The position numbers were made by a program, and so were the translations under genes. This document shows, piece by piece, positions 19,001 through 27,983 of a stretch of DNA of 64,000 nt. The notes beneath the pieces were generated by a model, which was not told the origin of the DNA, searched no databases, and saw nothing but the letters and a program-made list of their open reading frames with translations. The stretch spans positions 3,596,001 through 3,660,000 of the forward strand of contig NZ_AP022579.1 in assembly GCF_010731295.1 (NCBI RefSeq), written 5' to 3'. The stretch comes from Mycolicibacterium boenickei. GTDB taxonomy: Bacteria; Actinomycetota; Actinomycetes; Mycobacteriales; Mycobacteriaceae. Every line of letters starts with the position of its first letter. Within the stretch, counting starts at the first letter, position 1.

Positions 19001-21148
19001 CTGACGCACAGCAGTGCGGTGGTGGATCCGGCTCCCGCCGAGGTTGCCGATGTCGATCTCGCTGCCGCGCGGTCGCGTTGCCCCGAGCAGCTCCCGCCGC
19101 GTCATGTGATTGACACCCTGGCCGAACTCGGGGTCGCTGCCATGGGATTCGGTTGGGACATCACGGATCTGCGCCGCGGCGAAGGTGAGCTACTGGCCAC
19201 GGTGAGTTCCGAACCCGATGGCGCGCAGCCGAGCACCTGGGCCTCGCTGGTGGACGCGGCCACCTCGGCCGCCTCGACCAGTTTCGACGGTCCGCCGCGG
19301 CTGCGGATGCCTGCCCGGATCGAACGGGTTGACGTCCACGGCGCGCCGCCGGCGATCGCGATGCTGTCTGTGCGGCGCAGGCCCGGGACCACCACCACCG
19401 ATGTGGCGATCACCGACGAGTCCGGATCGGTGCTGGTGTCGATCGGCGGCATGGCCTTCGAGGAACTGGAGAATTCCGGGCGGGAGTCATCGGCGACCGA
19501 CGTCCGCAGGATCGTGCACCAGGTGTCGTGGCATCCGGTGTCGGCTCGTGGCGAGCGGCCCCCCAGCGGGGTGGTTCTGGTCGGCGGGGACGTCGATCGG
19601 CTGGAAGCCGCGGTGGACGACCTGGCGACGGCCGCGGTGCCGTACGTGGCGGTGGAAGATCCGGCCGAACTGCAATCGATCGTCGACTTCGGTTCGCTGC
19701 CAAGCGAACTCGGCGACCATCCGGTCGTGCTGGTGCTGCCGCGCGACGATGACGCACCTGAGGTGGCCGTCGACCTGGTGACGCGGACGCTGGCCCTGCA
19801 ACACCGCCTGGGACTGTCGGCGCGGCTGTGGGCACTCACCGTCGGCGTCCACGAGGGATCCAACGTGACCCACGCGCCGCTGTGGGGGCTGGGCCGCGTC
19901 GCGGCCGCCGAGCATCCGCAGCTGTGGGGCGGCGTCGTGGACGTGGCCGACGGGCGCATCCCGCTGGACGCCGTGGGGTCGCTGCCCGGGCACGGTGTAC
20001 TCGTGGTCCGCGACGGTGTTGCCCTGGCCGCCCGCCTCTCGGCGTCGTCCGGTGCGGCGGAGGCGAGCCCGATGCGGTGTGAGCCGGGCGGCACCTATCT
20101 GATCACCGGCGGTACCGGCGTGCTCGGTCTGCTGATGGCTCAGCACCTGGCCGACCTGGGTGCGCGCCGTCTCGTGCTGCTGTCCCGCTTGGGGCTGGGC
20201 GACCGTTCGGCCTGGACGGGCGGCGAGCAGTCGGCGGCGGTCCGCGCGGTGACTGCGCTCGAGGAGCGTGGAGTGTCGGTCACTGTCGCCGCAGTGGACG
20301 TCGGAGCACCGGGATCGGCCGACGCCCTGCGGGACGTGCTGCGCCCGCTGCCGCCGGTGCGTGGCGTTATCCATGCAGCCGGCGTGGAAGCCGGTGCACT
20401 GCTGATGAATACGACCTCCGACGAGTTCGCCGCCGCCATGCATCCGAAGGTGCGGGGGACCCTGGTGCTGCACGAGGTGTTTCCGCCCGAGCAACTCGAC
20501 TGGATGGTGCTGTTCTCCTCGTGCGGCTACCTGGCCGGCTTCCCGGGACAGGGCGCCTACGGCTGCGCCAACGCATTCCTGGACGGGATGGCCCGGCACC
20601 GGCGCAGTCTCGGCGACCACACCACCGCTGTCGCGTGGACGGCGTGGCGCGGGTTGGGGATGGGGTCGGCGTCGGAGTTCGTGGCCGCGCAACTCGATGC
20701 GCTCGGCATGGGCACGGTCGGCGCGGACGACGCGATACGCGCACTGGACCTGGCGATGCGTGAGGACGCGGCCAACGTCGTGGTGCTGCCGGTGTTGCCC
20801 GCGGCTGCGGCCGTGCCGATGCTGGCGGAGGTGGCGCCTGAGGAAGTGCCCGACGACGCCGGGGAGCCGGCCGCGGGGGAGTTCGATCCCGAACAGCTCG
20901 CCGCTCACGTATTGGCTGCGGTGGCAAGCCAATTGGGGCTCGCGGAGTCCGATGTGAACGTCGACCTTCCGCTGGTGGAACTGGGCGTCGACTCGATCAT
21001 GACGGTCCGGCTGCGCCGGCAGCTGGAGAAGCAGACCGGGCTGTCGCTGCCGCCGACTCTGCTGTGGGAGCACCCCACCGCCGCGGCCGTGACAGCCAGG
21101 ATCATCGAGCTGCTGGCGCCTCCCGTGGAGTGTGAGATCAAGGCGTAG
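16010..21148 (+). CDS. Iterative type I polyketide synthase, 6-methylsalicylic acid synthase type
   Basis: A 1712-aa single-module PKS. KS (about 11-435): [14 protein letters not shown] with Cys near 178 and His in [11 protein letters not shown] and NIGHLEGG; the DAAC form is typical of 6-MSA synthases. AT (about 530-830): GHSVGE, and AFHS predicting malonyl-CoA. DH/thioester hydrolase (about 920-1150): [12 protein letters not shown] (about 1360-1560): TGGTGVLG plus Ser/Tyr/Asn. ACP: LGVDSIM near 1659. There is no ER or TE. Fungal 6-MSAS is about 1770 aa with the same order; the family makes 6-methylsalicylate from four acetate units. It sits between mbtI and mbtA behind an IdeR box, so I infer an alternative mycobactin cap. 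It is not part of the M. tuberculosis locus. Orsellinic acid is less likely because a KR is present. Confidence 0.85.
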   Translation: MASETSTPEPIAVIGLGCRVAGNVATPADFWNFLVEGRSHVTEVPEERWEPYLRRDPRNAAVLREVTRLGTFLDDLAGFDAEFFGVSPREAEVMDPQQRLALEVSWEALEHAGVSPKALAGSDTAVLMGVNSDDYGKLIMEDLPGIDAWTGIGTSLCGIANRVSHLLDLRGPSVALDAACAASLVAVHQACQMLRAGETSLALAGGVSALIGPGLTRVLDEAGATAPDGRCKTFDAAADGYGRGEGAGVVVLKRLADAERDGDRILAVVRGGATAQDGRTVGIMSPNGAAQGDMFRLACRMSGVDPAGVGYVEAHGTGTPTGDPTEVGALAEVYGAGRADGNRCRIGSVKPNIGHLEGGAGVMGLIKTVLALHHEAIPPTAGLRELTGAVDWANSGLRVPTEVEPWARADTPRQAAVCSYGYGGTIAHILLEEAPVQQDTTVQQSGPLVVPLSARSGPRLARQAEALGDHLRAGHRDVAPVAATLWARRTHEPVRAAVVAEHRHELIAGLDALARGESGAGLVTGEVPGGQARDAVWVFSGHGSHWAGMGRELLTAEPAFACVIDEVDEVFGRELGFSAREALSTGELGGTDRIQALTFAMQVGLAAVLRERGVRPAAVIGHSVGEVAACVVSGVFELRQGAAVACYRARGFRSVMGCGAMALARLPFAEAAQRLAGRTDVVAAISASAESCVISGLAAAVEEVCRSWGEQGIVVRRVNTDVAFHSPAMDDLTGALAENVAGLDPAGDAVIPLYTTALLDPRSTASRDADYWVHNLRGQVRFAEAVTAAAEDGHRLFLEVSAHPVVSHSIVETLLHLGIDDHAVVPLLRRDTPESPAVMTAIAALYCHGADIEHGVAETDPWAADLPVTQWQHRHFWRVPAAAPGGRAVHDTGSHTLLGGRTEVAGTVATRMWQTRLDFDTRPYPGDHPVQGTEIVPAAVLLNTFLTAAGSGAGLTDIRLRTPVAPARARDLQVVLADRELTLASRLADAEDQDGGWLTHSSAVVDPAPAEVADVDLAAARSRCPEQLPPRHVIDTLAELGVAAMGFGWDITDLRRGEGELLATVSSEPDGAQPSTWASLVDAATSAASTSFDGPPRLRMPARIERVDVHGAPPAIAMLSVRRRPGTTTTDVAITDESGSVLVSIGGMAFEELENSGRESSATDVRRIVHQVSWHPVSARGERPPSGVVLVGGDVDRLEAAVDDLATAAVPYVAVEDPAELQSIVDFGSLPSELGDHPVVLVLPRDDDAPEVAVDLVTRTLALQHRLGLSARLWALTVGVHEGSNVTHAPLWGLGRVAAAEHPQLWGGVVDVADGRIPLDAVGSLPGHGVLVVRDGVALAARLSASSGAAEASPMRCEPGGTYLITGGTGVLGLLMAQHLADLGARRLVLLSRLGLGDRSAWTGGEQSAAVRAVTALEERGVSVTVAAVDVGAPGSADALRDVLRPLPPVRGVIHAAGVEAGALLMNTTSDEFAAAMHPKVRGTLVLHEVFPPEQLDWMVLFSSCGYLAGFPGQGAYGCANAFLDGMARHRRSLGDHTTAVAWTAWRGLGMGSASEFVAAQLDALGMGTVGADDAIRALDLAMREDAANVVVLPVLPAAAAVPMLAEVAPEEVPDDAGEPAAGEFDPEQLAAHVLAAVASQLGLAESDVNVDLPLVELGVDSIMTVRLRRQLEKQTGLSLPPTLLWEHPTAAAVTARIIELLAPPVECEIKA

Positions 21149-22793
21149 CCGCGGACAGCGACGTCACCAGCTTCTTCTTGTCGATCTTGCCGACCGCGGT
21201 GGCCGGCAAGGTCGACATCGGTACCAGTACGTCGGGCCGGGCGTGGGCCGATGCGCCACGTTCGTCGAGGAACTCGTTGAGCTGGACCAGGGTGATCGGT
21301 GCTCCCTTGAACACCACTGCGGCACAGATCTTCTCGCCGAGGTAGTCGTCGGGCAGCCCCACCGCCGCGGCCGCGTAGACCGCGGGATGGGTCAGCAGGT
21401 GGTCCTCGAGGTCGGTGGCCGACACCGTCTCGCCGCCCCGATGGATCACGTCCTTGATCCGGCCGGTCACCTCGACGTAGCCGGCGCGGGGTCCGTCGGT
21501 GAAGATGCGGACCCGGTCGCCGGTGCGGAAGAACCCGTCGGGGCTGAAGGACCGGGCGTTGGCCTCCTCGGCGCGGTAATAACCATTGAGCGTGTACGGC
21601 CCGCGCACCAGGAGCTCGCCCTCCTGCCCAGGGGCGACCTCATGACCGTCCTCGTCGACCACCCGCATCTCGTCGTGCGGCGACATGGGCCGGCCCTGGG
21701 TGTTCTCGACCACGTCCACCGGGTCACCGGGGCGGGTGAAGTTCAGCATCCCCTCGGCCATTCCGAAGATCTGCTGCAGTCCCGGGCTGAGCCCCTCGCG
21801 GATGAAACGGGCCTCCTCCGGGGACATCCGGGACCCGCCCACCTGGACCACGCGCAGGGAGGTCGGCAGGACCGGTTCCCAGTCGCAGGCCTGGGTCCAC
21901 AGCTTGGCCAGGGCGTTGACGAGCCCGGTCACCGTGACGCCGTGGGTGTTGATCAGTGGGAAGACCGATTCGGGACTGGGGTCCTCGGTGTAGACGGTGG
22001 TGGCGCCGACCGTCATCGAGCCGAGGAGGCCGGGGCAGGCGAACGGGAAATTGTGACCGGCCGGCAGCACCGCCAGATACACGTCGTCGTGCACCATTTC
22101 GCAGGCCTGGGCGCAGGCCGCGGCGTTGTAGAGGTAGTCGTCGTGGGTGCGGGGGATGAGTTTGGGTAGCCCCGTCGTTCCGCCGGACACCAGCAGAACG
22201 GCCGGACCGCTGGTGTCGACGGTGATGTCCAGCGGGCTGCCCTCGAAATCCTTGAGGGTAGACCAGGATTCGAACGCACCCGGGTCACCGTCGACGAGGA
22301 CGTGACGCAGTTGCGGATGTTCGGAGGCGAGTTGAGCCGCCAGGTCGCGGTAGTCGAATCCGGCGATGACGTCGGGGATGACGAGGCCGACGGCGCCGCT
22401 CACCTGGGCGAAGTGACCCAGCTCGGCCGACCGGTGACCGGGTAGGCACAACACCGGGACCACCCCGGCGCGAAGCAGACCGAATGTGGCGACCGCGAAC
22501 TCGCGCGTGTTCGGCAGCTGCACCAGGATGCGATCGCCGGGGACGATGCCCCGGGCGACCAGAGCGGCGCCGATGCGGTCGGCGAGCGCGTCCAGCTCGG
22601 CGAAGGTGTGGGCGCCCGCGGCGTCGATGACGGCCGGTTTGTCCGGCCAACGCTGCGCGGCATCCCGCAGGATGCTGTCCAGCGCTTTGCCCTGCCAGTA
22701 CCCGGCCTGGCGGTACACCTCGGCGCGGTCCTCGGGGAATGGCGTGAATCCGTTTGCCAGTTCGTCCTGTTCGCGGTCAAAACCGGTGGTCAT
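21138..22793 (-). CDS. mbtA: Salicyl-AMP ligase MbtA
   Basis: A 551-aa stand-alone aryl acid adenylating enzyme of the DhbE/EntE family. Visible motifs are LLVSGGTTGLPKLIPRTHDDY (phosphate loop), FGMAEGMLNFTRPGDP, FRTGDRVRI, and the terminal catalytic Lys in TAVGKIDKKKL. It activates salicylate with ATP and loads it onto the ArCP of MbtB. If the PKS makes 6-methylsalicylate, MbtA must accept it too. Its 3' end overlaps the PKS by 11 nt on the opposite strand. The promoter is shared with mbtB; its likely -10 (TATATT on the minus strand) touches an IdeR box. Confidence 0.95.
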   Translation of the reverse strand: MTTGFDREQDELANGFTPFPEDRAEVYRQAGYWQGKALDSILRDAAQRWPDKPAVIDAAGAHTFAELDALADRIGAALVARGIVPGDRILVQLPNTREFAVATFGLLRAGVVPVLCLPGHRSAELGHFAQVSGAVGLVIPDVIAGFDYRDLAAQLASEHPQLRHVLVDGDPGAFESWSTLKDFEGSPLDITVDTSGPAVLLVSGGTTGLPKLIPRTHDDYLYNAAACAQACEMVHDDVYLAVLPAGHNFPFACPGLLGSMTVGATTVYTEDPSPESVFPLINTHGVTVTGLVNALAKLWTQACDWEPVLPTSLRVVQVGGSRMSPEEARFIREGLSPGLQQIFGMAEGMLNFTRPGDPVDVVENTQGRPMSPHDEMRVVDEDGHEVAPGQEGELLVRGPYTLNGYYRAEEANARSFSPDGFFRTGDRVRIFTDGPRAGYVEVTGRIKDVIHRGGETVSATDLEDHLLTHPAVYAAAAVGLPDDYLGEKICAAVVFKGAPITLVQLNEFLDERGASAHARPDVLVPMSTLPATAVGKIDKKKLVTSLSAATP

Positions 22794-22838
22794 CGGTGTT
22801 CTCGGCTCCCGTCGGGTGAGTGTGTCAGCAGATCGAAT

Positions 22839-22857
22839 ATAGGGTAACCTCCACTAA
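22839..22857. promoter_or_regulatory. IdeR box 1 in the mbtA-mbtB divergent promoter
   Basis: ATAGGGTAACCTCCACTAA matches the 19-bp IdeR consensus at 12 positions. It overlaps the likely mbtA -10 on the minus strand. A second box begins after one base, giving the paired arrangement known for mbtA-mbtB in M. tuberculosis. Confidence 0.62.
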
Positions 22858-22858
22858 G

Positions 22859-22877
22859 TTAGGGCAGCCTTTACTAA
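22859..22877. promoter_or_regulatory. IdeR box 2 in the mbtA-mbtB divergent promoter
   Basis: TTAGGGCAGCCTTTACTAA matches the IdeR consensus at 13 of 19 positions with both ends (TTAGG and CTAA) intact. It ends 18 nt before the mbtB GTG, in a position to repress mbtB when iron is plentiful. Confidence 0.75.
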
Positions 22878-22895
22878 TTGTTCGGAGGATGAAGC

Positions 22896-25800
22896 GTGGT
22901 GGCGACGAGTGCCCAGACGGTCCGCGACGAGGTCGCCGAACTCCTGGGGGTCAGCGCAGACGACGTCGATCCCGGTGCCGACCTGATCGCCTCCGGGCTC
23001 GATTCGATCCGGATGATGTCGCTGTCGGGTCGCTGGCGCAAGCAGGGCATCAACGTCGGATTCGCCGCCCTGGCAGCCAATCCCACCGTCGCCGCGTGGA
23101 TCGAGCTGGTCGCCGAACACACCCCGGACGCCCCGGCCGAGGAATCCGCAGCCGAAACCGGCGATGCGGGTGACGACGGCGAACCCTTCCCGCTCGCGCC
23201 CATCCAGCACGCCTTCTGGGTGGGCCGGAACCAGGATCAGCAGCTAGGCGGCGTCGGCGCCCATCTGTACGTCGAATTCGACGGCGCCGGAGTCGATCCG
23301 CAGCGGCTACAGGCCGCGGCGACGAAACTCGCTGCGCGCCACCCGATGCTGCGGGTCGAGATCCTGCCCGACGGCACGCAGCGGATCGGTGAGCGGCCGC
23401 TTCCGGTCACGGTCCACGACCTGCGCGACCTGGATGAGGCTGCTGCCCTTGCACAATTGGACCTGCTCAGGGAATCCAAGTCGCATCAGATGCTGCACGA
23501 CGAGGTGCTGCAGCTGAGTTTGTCACTGCTGCCCGGTGGACGTACGCGTCTCCATGTCGACATGGACATGCAGTGCGCGGATGCGGTGAGTTACCGCAAC
23601 TTCATGGCGGACCTGGCCGCGTTCTACCGCGGCGTCGATCTGCCCGATCTCGGCTACACCTACCGCGAATACCGGGCCAAGCTGACGGCTTCGGTGCCGC
23701 CACCGTCGCAGGAGGACCTGCGGTGGTGGGCCGACCGGGTGCCCGATCTGCCGGATCCGCCTGCGCTGCCGCTGGTTCCGCTGTCCGATCAGCGCAACCC
23801 GCACCGCAGCATCCGGCTGTGGGAGACCCTCGATGTGCCGACCCGCGACGCATTGTTCGCGGCGGCCCATCGGCGCGGCATCACCCCGGCCATGGCGGTC
23901 GGGGCCTCCTACGCCAACGCGCTGGCGCGCTGGTCGACGCAGTCGCGGTTCCTGCTCAACCTGCCGATGTTCGGCCGCGAGCCGTATCACCCCGACGTGG
24001 ACAAGCTGGTCGGTGACTTCACGTCCTCGCTGCTGCTCGACATCGACCTGACCGGGGCGGATACGGCCATGGCCCGGGCTCGGGTGGTGCAGGAGACGCT
24101 GCACGCCACCGCTGCTCATTCCTCGGTGTCGGGTCTCGATGTGCTGCGCGACATGAGCCGGCACCGCGGCAGCCAGACCCTGGCCACGATCGTCTACACG
24201 AGCGCACTCGGGCTGGGCGATCTGTTCGCCGGTGACGTGACCGAACATTTCGGCGCGCCGGTGTGGACCATCTCGCAGGGACCCCAGGTGCTCATCGACG
24301 CTCAGGCGACCCCGATCGCCGAAGGCCTGATGATCAACTGGGACGTCCGGGTCGAGGCGTTCCGGCCCGGCGTGGCCGAGGCCATGTTCGCCTACCATCT
24401 GGCCGAACTGCGTCGCCTGGCCACCGACGACGCGGCTTGGGACGCAGCTGATCCGCCCGCCGCGTCCGAGCAGCAGCGCCGGGTGCGCGCCGAACTGAAC
24501 TCGTCGACCTCCACACCCAGCGGCGACCTGCTGCACGCCGGTTTCCTGTCCAACGCGGCAGCCACCCCGGACGCGCCGGCGGTGTTCAGCAGCGCGGGCA
24601 ACCTCACCTACGCCGAGCTGCAGGACAAGGTGCTGGCCGTGGCGGCCGCCCTGCAGTCGCGCGGGGTGTGCCGCGGCGAGGTGGTCGCGGTGCTGGGACC
24701 GAAGAGCGTCGAGCAGGTCATCGCGCTGCTGGCCATCTCGATGGTCGGCGCCGCGTATCTGCCGGTGGGGGTGGATCAGCCGGCTGACCGGGCAACGCGC
24801 ATCCTGCACACCGGCGAGGTGGACTTCGCCCTGATCTGTGGTTCGGGATCGGACCACCCCGCTCTGCCGCACCTGACCGTTGCCGATGCCGAGATCATCG
24901 GTGATCCAGCACATTTCGAGCCGGTTGAGGTCACGCCGGAAGATCTGGCGTACGTGCTGTTCACGTCGGGCTCGACCGGCGAGCCCAAGGGCGTCGAGAT
25001 CACCCACGACGCGGCGATGAACACCATCGAGTTCATCAACGACCATTTCGAGATCGGTCCGGCCGACCGTTGCCTGGCGCTGTCGCACCTGGAGTGCGAC
25101 CTGTCGGTGATCGACGTCTACGGGACCTTGCGCTCAGGTGGGTCGATGGTGGTCGTCGACGAGGAACACCGCCGCGATCCCGACGTCTGGGTCAAGCTGA
25201 TCGACGAGCACCAGGTGAGTGTCCTGCACTTCCTGACCGGCTGGCTGGAGATGCTGGTCGCAGGCGCAGCCGGCGCATCCGGCACAGGGGGCGGTCCCTT
25301 GTCGTCGTTGCGGGTGGTTCCCACCGGCGGCGATTGGGTGCGTCCGGACCTGGTGCGGGCCCTGCGCGCCGCGTCGCCGCGGGTGCGCTTCGCCGGGCTG
25401 GGCGGGGCCACCGAGACCGCGACGCACAACACCATCTTCGAGGTCGGATTCGACGACGACGCGTTACCGGCGCACTGGACCTCGGTGCCGTTCGGAGTCC
25501 CGCTGACCAACAACTGCTGCCGTGTGGTCGACGCTCGGGGCGAGGACTGCCCCGACTGGGTTCCGGGTGAGCTGTGGGTCGGCGGCCGGGGTATCGCCCG
25601 CGGGTACCGCGGGCGGCCCGACCTGACTGCTGAACGATTCGTCGAATACGACGGACGGCGCTGGTACCGCACCGGCGACCTGGTGCGTTCGTGGCCCGAC
25701 GGCACGCTGGAATTCGTGGGCCGGGCCGACCACCGGATCAAGGTGAGCGGCTTCCGGATCGAGTTGGGTGAGGTCGAGGGCGCCCTGTGCCGGGTTCCCG

Positions 25801-26420
25801 GCGTGGATGCGGCCGTGGCGGTGCTGGTGCCGGTCGACGGCGGCCACGATGTGCTCGGTGCGGTGGTGCGGGCGGATCAGGCCGGGGCGGAAGAGGGCCT
25901 GGACCCGGAATCCGTAGCCGAGTCGCTGGCCGAACTGGTGCCGGCGCACATGATCCCGCAGGTTCTTCTCGTCGCCGACGAGATTCCTTACTCCCGAGGC
26001 AAGACCGACCGCACCGCGGTGGTCCGGATGCTCTCGGCCGTGGGCGCCCCCGAGTCGAGGGGGTACCGGGCCCCGTCGGATCCGCTGGAAACGGCTCTGT
26101 GCGCGATCGTCGGCGATGTTCTCGGGCAGACCGGGGTCGGTGTCGACGACGACTTCTTCGCCCTCGGCGGAGACTCGGTGCTGGGCACGCAGCTGGTGGC
26201 GCGGATCAGGGATTGGCTGGACACCTCGACCGTCATGGTCGCCGACGTGTTCGCGGCCCGAACGGTCGCGCAGATGGCCGCGTTGCTGGCCGGCCGGGAG
26301 GCCGGTTCTGACCGCCTGCAGCTGGTATCCGAGCTGTATCTCGAGGTCACGGGCATGGACAGTGCCGATGTGACCTCTGAGTTGGCACGCACGTCCCCAG
26401 AACCCGCGTTCGGCAACTAA
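22896..26420 (+). CDS. mbtB: Mycobactin NRPS MbtB (ArCP-Cy-A-PCP, no thioesterase)
   Basis: A 1174-aa synthetase starting at GTG 22896 behind GGAGGA. ArCP (about 1-80) carries the phosphopantetheine Ser in SGLDSIR. The heterocyclization domain (about 90-520) has the DxxxxDxxS signature in DMQCADAVS. The A domain (about 540-1050) has LFTSGSTGEPKGVEI and YRTGDLVRS; the PCP has LGGDSVLG. It loads the aryl cap, activates Ser or Thr and cyclises it to the oxazoline. M. tuberculosis MbtB is about 1414 aa with a C-terminal TE; here the protein ends after the PCP and the TE is a separate gene downstream. Confidence 0.94.
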   Translation: MVATSAQTVRDEVAELLGVSADDVDPGADLIASGLDSIRMMSLSGRWRKQGINVGFAALAANPTVAAWIELVAEHTPDAPAEESAAETGDAGDDGEPFPLAPIQHAFWVGRNQDQQLGGVGAHLYVEFDGAGVDPQRLQAAATKLAARHPMLRVEILPDGTQRIGERPLPVTVHDLRDLDEAAALAQLDLLRESKSHQMLHDEVLQLSLSLLPGGRTRLHVDMDMQCADAVSYRNFMADLAAFYRGVDLPDLGYTYREYRAKLTASVPPPSQEDLRWWADRVPDLPDPPALPLVPLSDQRNPHRSIRLWETLDVPTRDALFAAAHRRGITPAMAVGASYANALARWSTQSRFLLNLPMFGREPYHPDVDKLVGDFTSSLLLDIDLTGADTAMARARVVQETLHATAAHSSVSGLDVLRDMSRHRGSQTLATIVYTSALGLGDLFAGDVTEHFGAPVWTISQGPQVLIDAQATPIAEGLMINWDVRVEAFRPGVAEAMFAYHLAELRRLATDDAAWDAADPPAASEQQRRVRAELNSSTSTPSGDLLHAGFLSNAAATPDAPAVFSSAGNLTYAELQDKVLAVAAALQSRGVCRGEVVAVLGPKSVEQVIALLAISMVGAAYLPVGVDQPADRATRILHTGEVDFALICGSGSDHPALPHLTVADAEIIGDPAHFEPVEVTPEDLAYVLFTSGSTGEPKGVEITHDAAMNTIEFINDHFEIGPADRCLALSHLECDLSVIDVYGTLRSGGSMVVVDEEHRRDPDVWVKLIDEHQVSVLHFLTGWLEMLVAGAAGASGTGGGPLSSLRVVPTGGDWVRPDLVRALRAASPRVRFAGLGGATETATHNTIFEVGFDDDALPAHWTSVPFGVPLTNNCCRVVDARGEDCPDWVPGELWVGGRGIARGYRGRPDLTAERFVEYDGRRWYRTGDLVRSWPDGTLEFVGRADHRIKVSGFRIELGEVEGALCRVPGVDAAVAVLVPVDGGHDVLGAVVRADQAGAEEGLDPESVAESLAELVPAHMIPQVLLVADEIPYSRGKTDRTAVVRMLSAVGAPESRGYRAPSDPLETALCAIVGDVLGQTGVGVDDDFFALGGDSVLGTQLVARIRDWLDTSTVMVADVFAARTVAQMAALLAGREAGSDRLQLVSELYLEVTGMDSADVTSELARTSPEPAFGN

Positions 26421-26437
26421 GGTTAGAGTTACTTCAG

Positions 26438-26456
26438 TTAGGGCAGGCTTTGCTTA
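26438..26456. promoter_or_regulatory. IdeR-type box inside the mbt operon, after mbtB
   Basis: TTAGGGCAGGCTTTGCTTA matches the IdeR consensus at 13 of 19 positions. It lies in the 52-nt gap between mbtB and the A-domain fragment, 16 nt before the GTG. This gap resembles the mbtB promoter (same box half, same distance to an AGGAGG or GGAGGA ribosome binding site), so a second iron-regulated promoter probably drives mbtT to mbtH. Confidence 0.65.
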
Positions 26457-26472
26457 TCGTCAGGAGGTCGTT

Positions 26473-27240
26473 GTGGACACGGTGAGTCGCACGACTACGC
26501 AGACCACGCAGGCAGTGGCGGCTGGACCGCTGCACCAGGGGTTCTTCACGCACGCACAGGTGGCGCCCGACGACATCGCGGTGTTCGGACCGACGACCCG
26601 CTGGACCTACGGCCAGTTGCGTGAGCAGGCACTGGCGGTGTCCGGCGCGCTCACGGTGGCCGGGGTACGCGTCGGCGACCGGGTCGCCGTCGTGGGGCCC
26701 ACCGGTCTGGACACCGTGATCGCCACGCTGGCCATCCTGGCGGCCGGCGGCGTCTGCGTCCCCGTCGACACTGCCGAACCGGCCGAGCCCGTCCTGGAGC
26801 ACACGGGTGTGCGGATGGCCTTGTTCACCGGTGACGGACCGCCCAACTGGCTGCCCGCCCTCACCGTGTCGGAGGCGCTGCGGATCGGAGCCCGCACGGG
26901 TGACGTGGCCCCGGTGCAGTCCGGGCCGTCCGATCCCGCCTTCCTGGGATCGGTGGACGACAGCGGATACGCGGTGGTGACTCATACCGCCGCCCACGAT
27001 GCGGTGGTAGAACTCAGCGCCCGGCTCGGCGTCAGCGGCTCCGACCGGATCGGCGCGTTCTCGGCTGCCGGTGCCGCGGCGCCGATCCTCATGGTGATGG
27101 TGGCGCTGACCGCAGGCGCAGGCATCGTCGTCGCCGACGATGCGCCGCGGCGCAACCCCGAGCGGGGGATGAACGGCTTCGCCCTCGCTGTGCGGCATCG
27201 GGATGCGGTGGCCGCTCTCGACACCGCTGTGCCGTCGTGA
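26473..27240 (+). CDS. Truncated adenylation-domain protein lacking the ATP loop, 255 aa
   Basis: GTG 26473 follows AGGAGG by 5 nt. Residues 18-130 resemble the start of the MbtB A domain (LHQGFFTHAQVAPDDIAVF, WTYGQLREQALAVSGAL, AILAAGGVCVPVDTAEPA). Where MbtB has FTSGSTGEPKGVEITH, this protein reads YAVVTHTAAHDAVV, so the phosphate-binding loop is precisely missing. The reading frame then continues with A-domain-like helices and stops before motifs A5-A10. It cannot adenylate anything. Its frame, ribosome binding site and coupling to mbtT (GTGA) are intact, so it is either a recent relic or a scaffold. Not recognised in M. tuberculosis. Confidence 0.8.
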   Translation: MDTVSRTTTQTTQAVAAGPLHQGFFTHAQVAPDDIAVFGPTTRWTYGQLREQALAVSGALTVAGVRVGDRVAVVGPTGLDTVIATLAILAAGGVCVPVDTAEPAEPVLEHTGVRMALFTGDGPPNWLPALTVSEALRIGARTGDVAPVQSGPSDPAFLGSVDDSGYAVVTHTAAHDAVVELSARLGVSGSDRIGAFSAAGAAAPILMVMVALTAGAGIVVADDAPRRNPERGMNGFALAVRHRDAVAALDTAVPS

Positions 27241-27983
27241 CGCCGCCGGATACCCAGATCACGGTCAAGCCCTGGGTGAAGCGCTATCCGGGGTCCGAAA
27301 GCTCAACAGCCACATTGGTGTTCCCGCATGCCGGCGGCGCGGCGGTGGCCTACCGCGGATTCGGGATGGCGATGGCAGCGGCCGGATCTGACGCCTACGT
27401 CATGCAATACCCGCAACGCGGTGACCGGTTGTCCCACCCGGCCGCCGCTACGGTGGCCGAACTCGCCAAGGATCTCTTCGACGCGGCGGATTGGGCCGGG
27501 GTCGGGCCGATCCGGTTGTTCGGACATTGCATGGGCGCGGTGGTGGCCTTCGAGTTCGCGCGGATCGCCGAGCGCAACGGTGTCGCGATCGATGCCCTGT
27601 GGGTGTCGGCCAGTGAGGCGCCGTCCGCCGTGGCGGCCGCCCCCGCACTGCCGATGGCCGAGTCCGAGATCCTCGCCGAAATGGTCGATCTCGGCGGCAC
27701 CGATGAGGCGCTGCTGGCCGATGAGGATTTCGTGGAACTGCTGCTGATGGCGGTGCGCGCCGATTACGCGGCATTCAACCGATACGCGTGCGAAGCCGAC
27801 GTGACGATCGCGGCGGACATCTACGCCCTCGGCGGTGACCGCGACCATCGCATCAGCGAGGACATGTTGCGGCGCTGGGAATCTCACACCACGGGCGCTT
27901 TCACCTGCTCGATGTTCGACGGCGGGCACTTCTATCTCAACTCCCAGCTGGAGGATGTGGCGGAGCTGGTCAATGAGCTCTAG
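27237..27983 (+). CDS. mbtT: Free-standing thioesterase MbtT with cysteine at the nucleophile position
   Basis: A 248-aa alpha/beta hydrolase of the type II (GrsT-like) thioesterase family. FPHAGGAAVAY is the oxyanion region, the nucleophile elbow is FGHCMGAVVAFEFAR with Cys98 in place of the usual Ser, the Asp is in GGDRDHRIS and the His in FDGGHFYL. GTG 27237 overlaps the stop of the fragment gene. It corresponds to the TE domain fused to MbtB in M. tuberculosis. Possible roles are clearing mis-primed carriers or releasing an intermediate. It overlaps mbtC by 11 nt. Confidence 0.87.
   Translation: MTPPDTQITVKPWVKRYPGSESSTATLVFPHAGGAAVAYRGFGMAMAAAGSDAYVMQYPQRGDRLSHPAAATVAELAKDLFDAADWAGVGPIRLFGHCMGAVVAFEFARIAERNGVAIDALWVSASEAPSAVAAAPALPMAESEILAEMVDLGGTDEALLADEDFVELLLMAVRADYAAFNRYACEADVTIAADIYALGGDRDHRISEDMLRRWESHTTGAFTCSMFDGGHFYLNSQLEDVAELVNEL

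Noticed and set aside
16010..21148. Reading the PKS as a mycocerosate or phenolphthiocerol-type lipid synthase
   Set aside because: No enoylreductase domain, a malonyl-type AT motif, a DAAC-type KS and location between mbtI and mbtA all point to an aromatic-acid synthase.
26401..26472. Insertion-sequence remnant between mbtB and the A-domain fragment
   Set aside because: No transposase-like frame, terminal inverted repeats or target duplication is visible; the gap is explained by a promoter and IdeR box.
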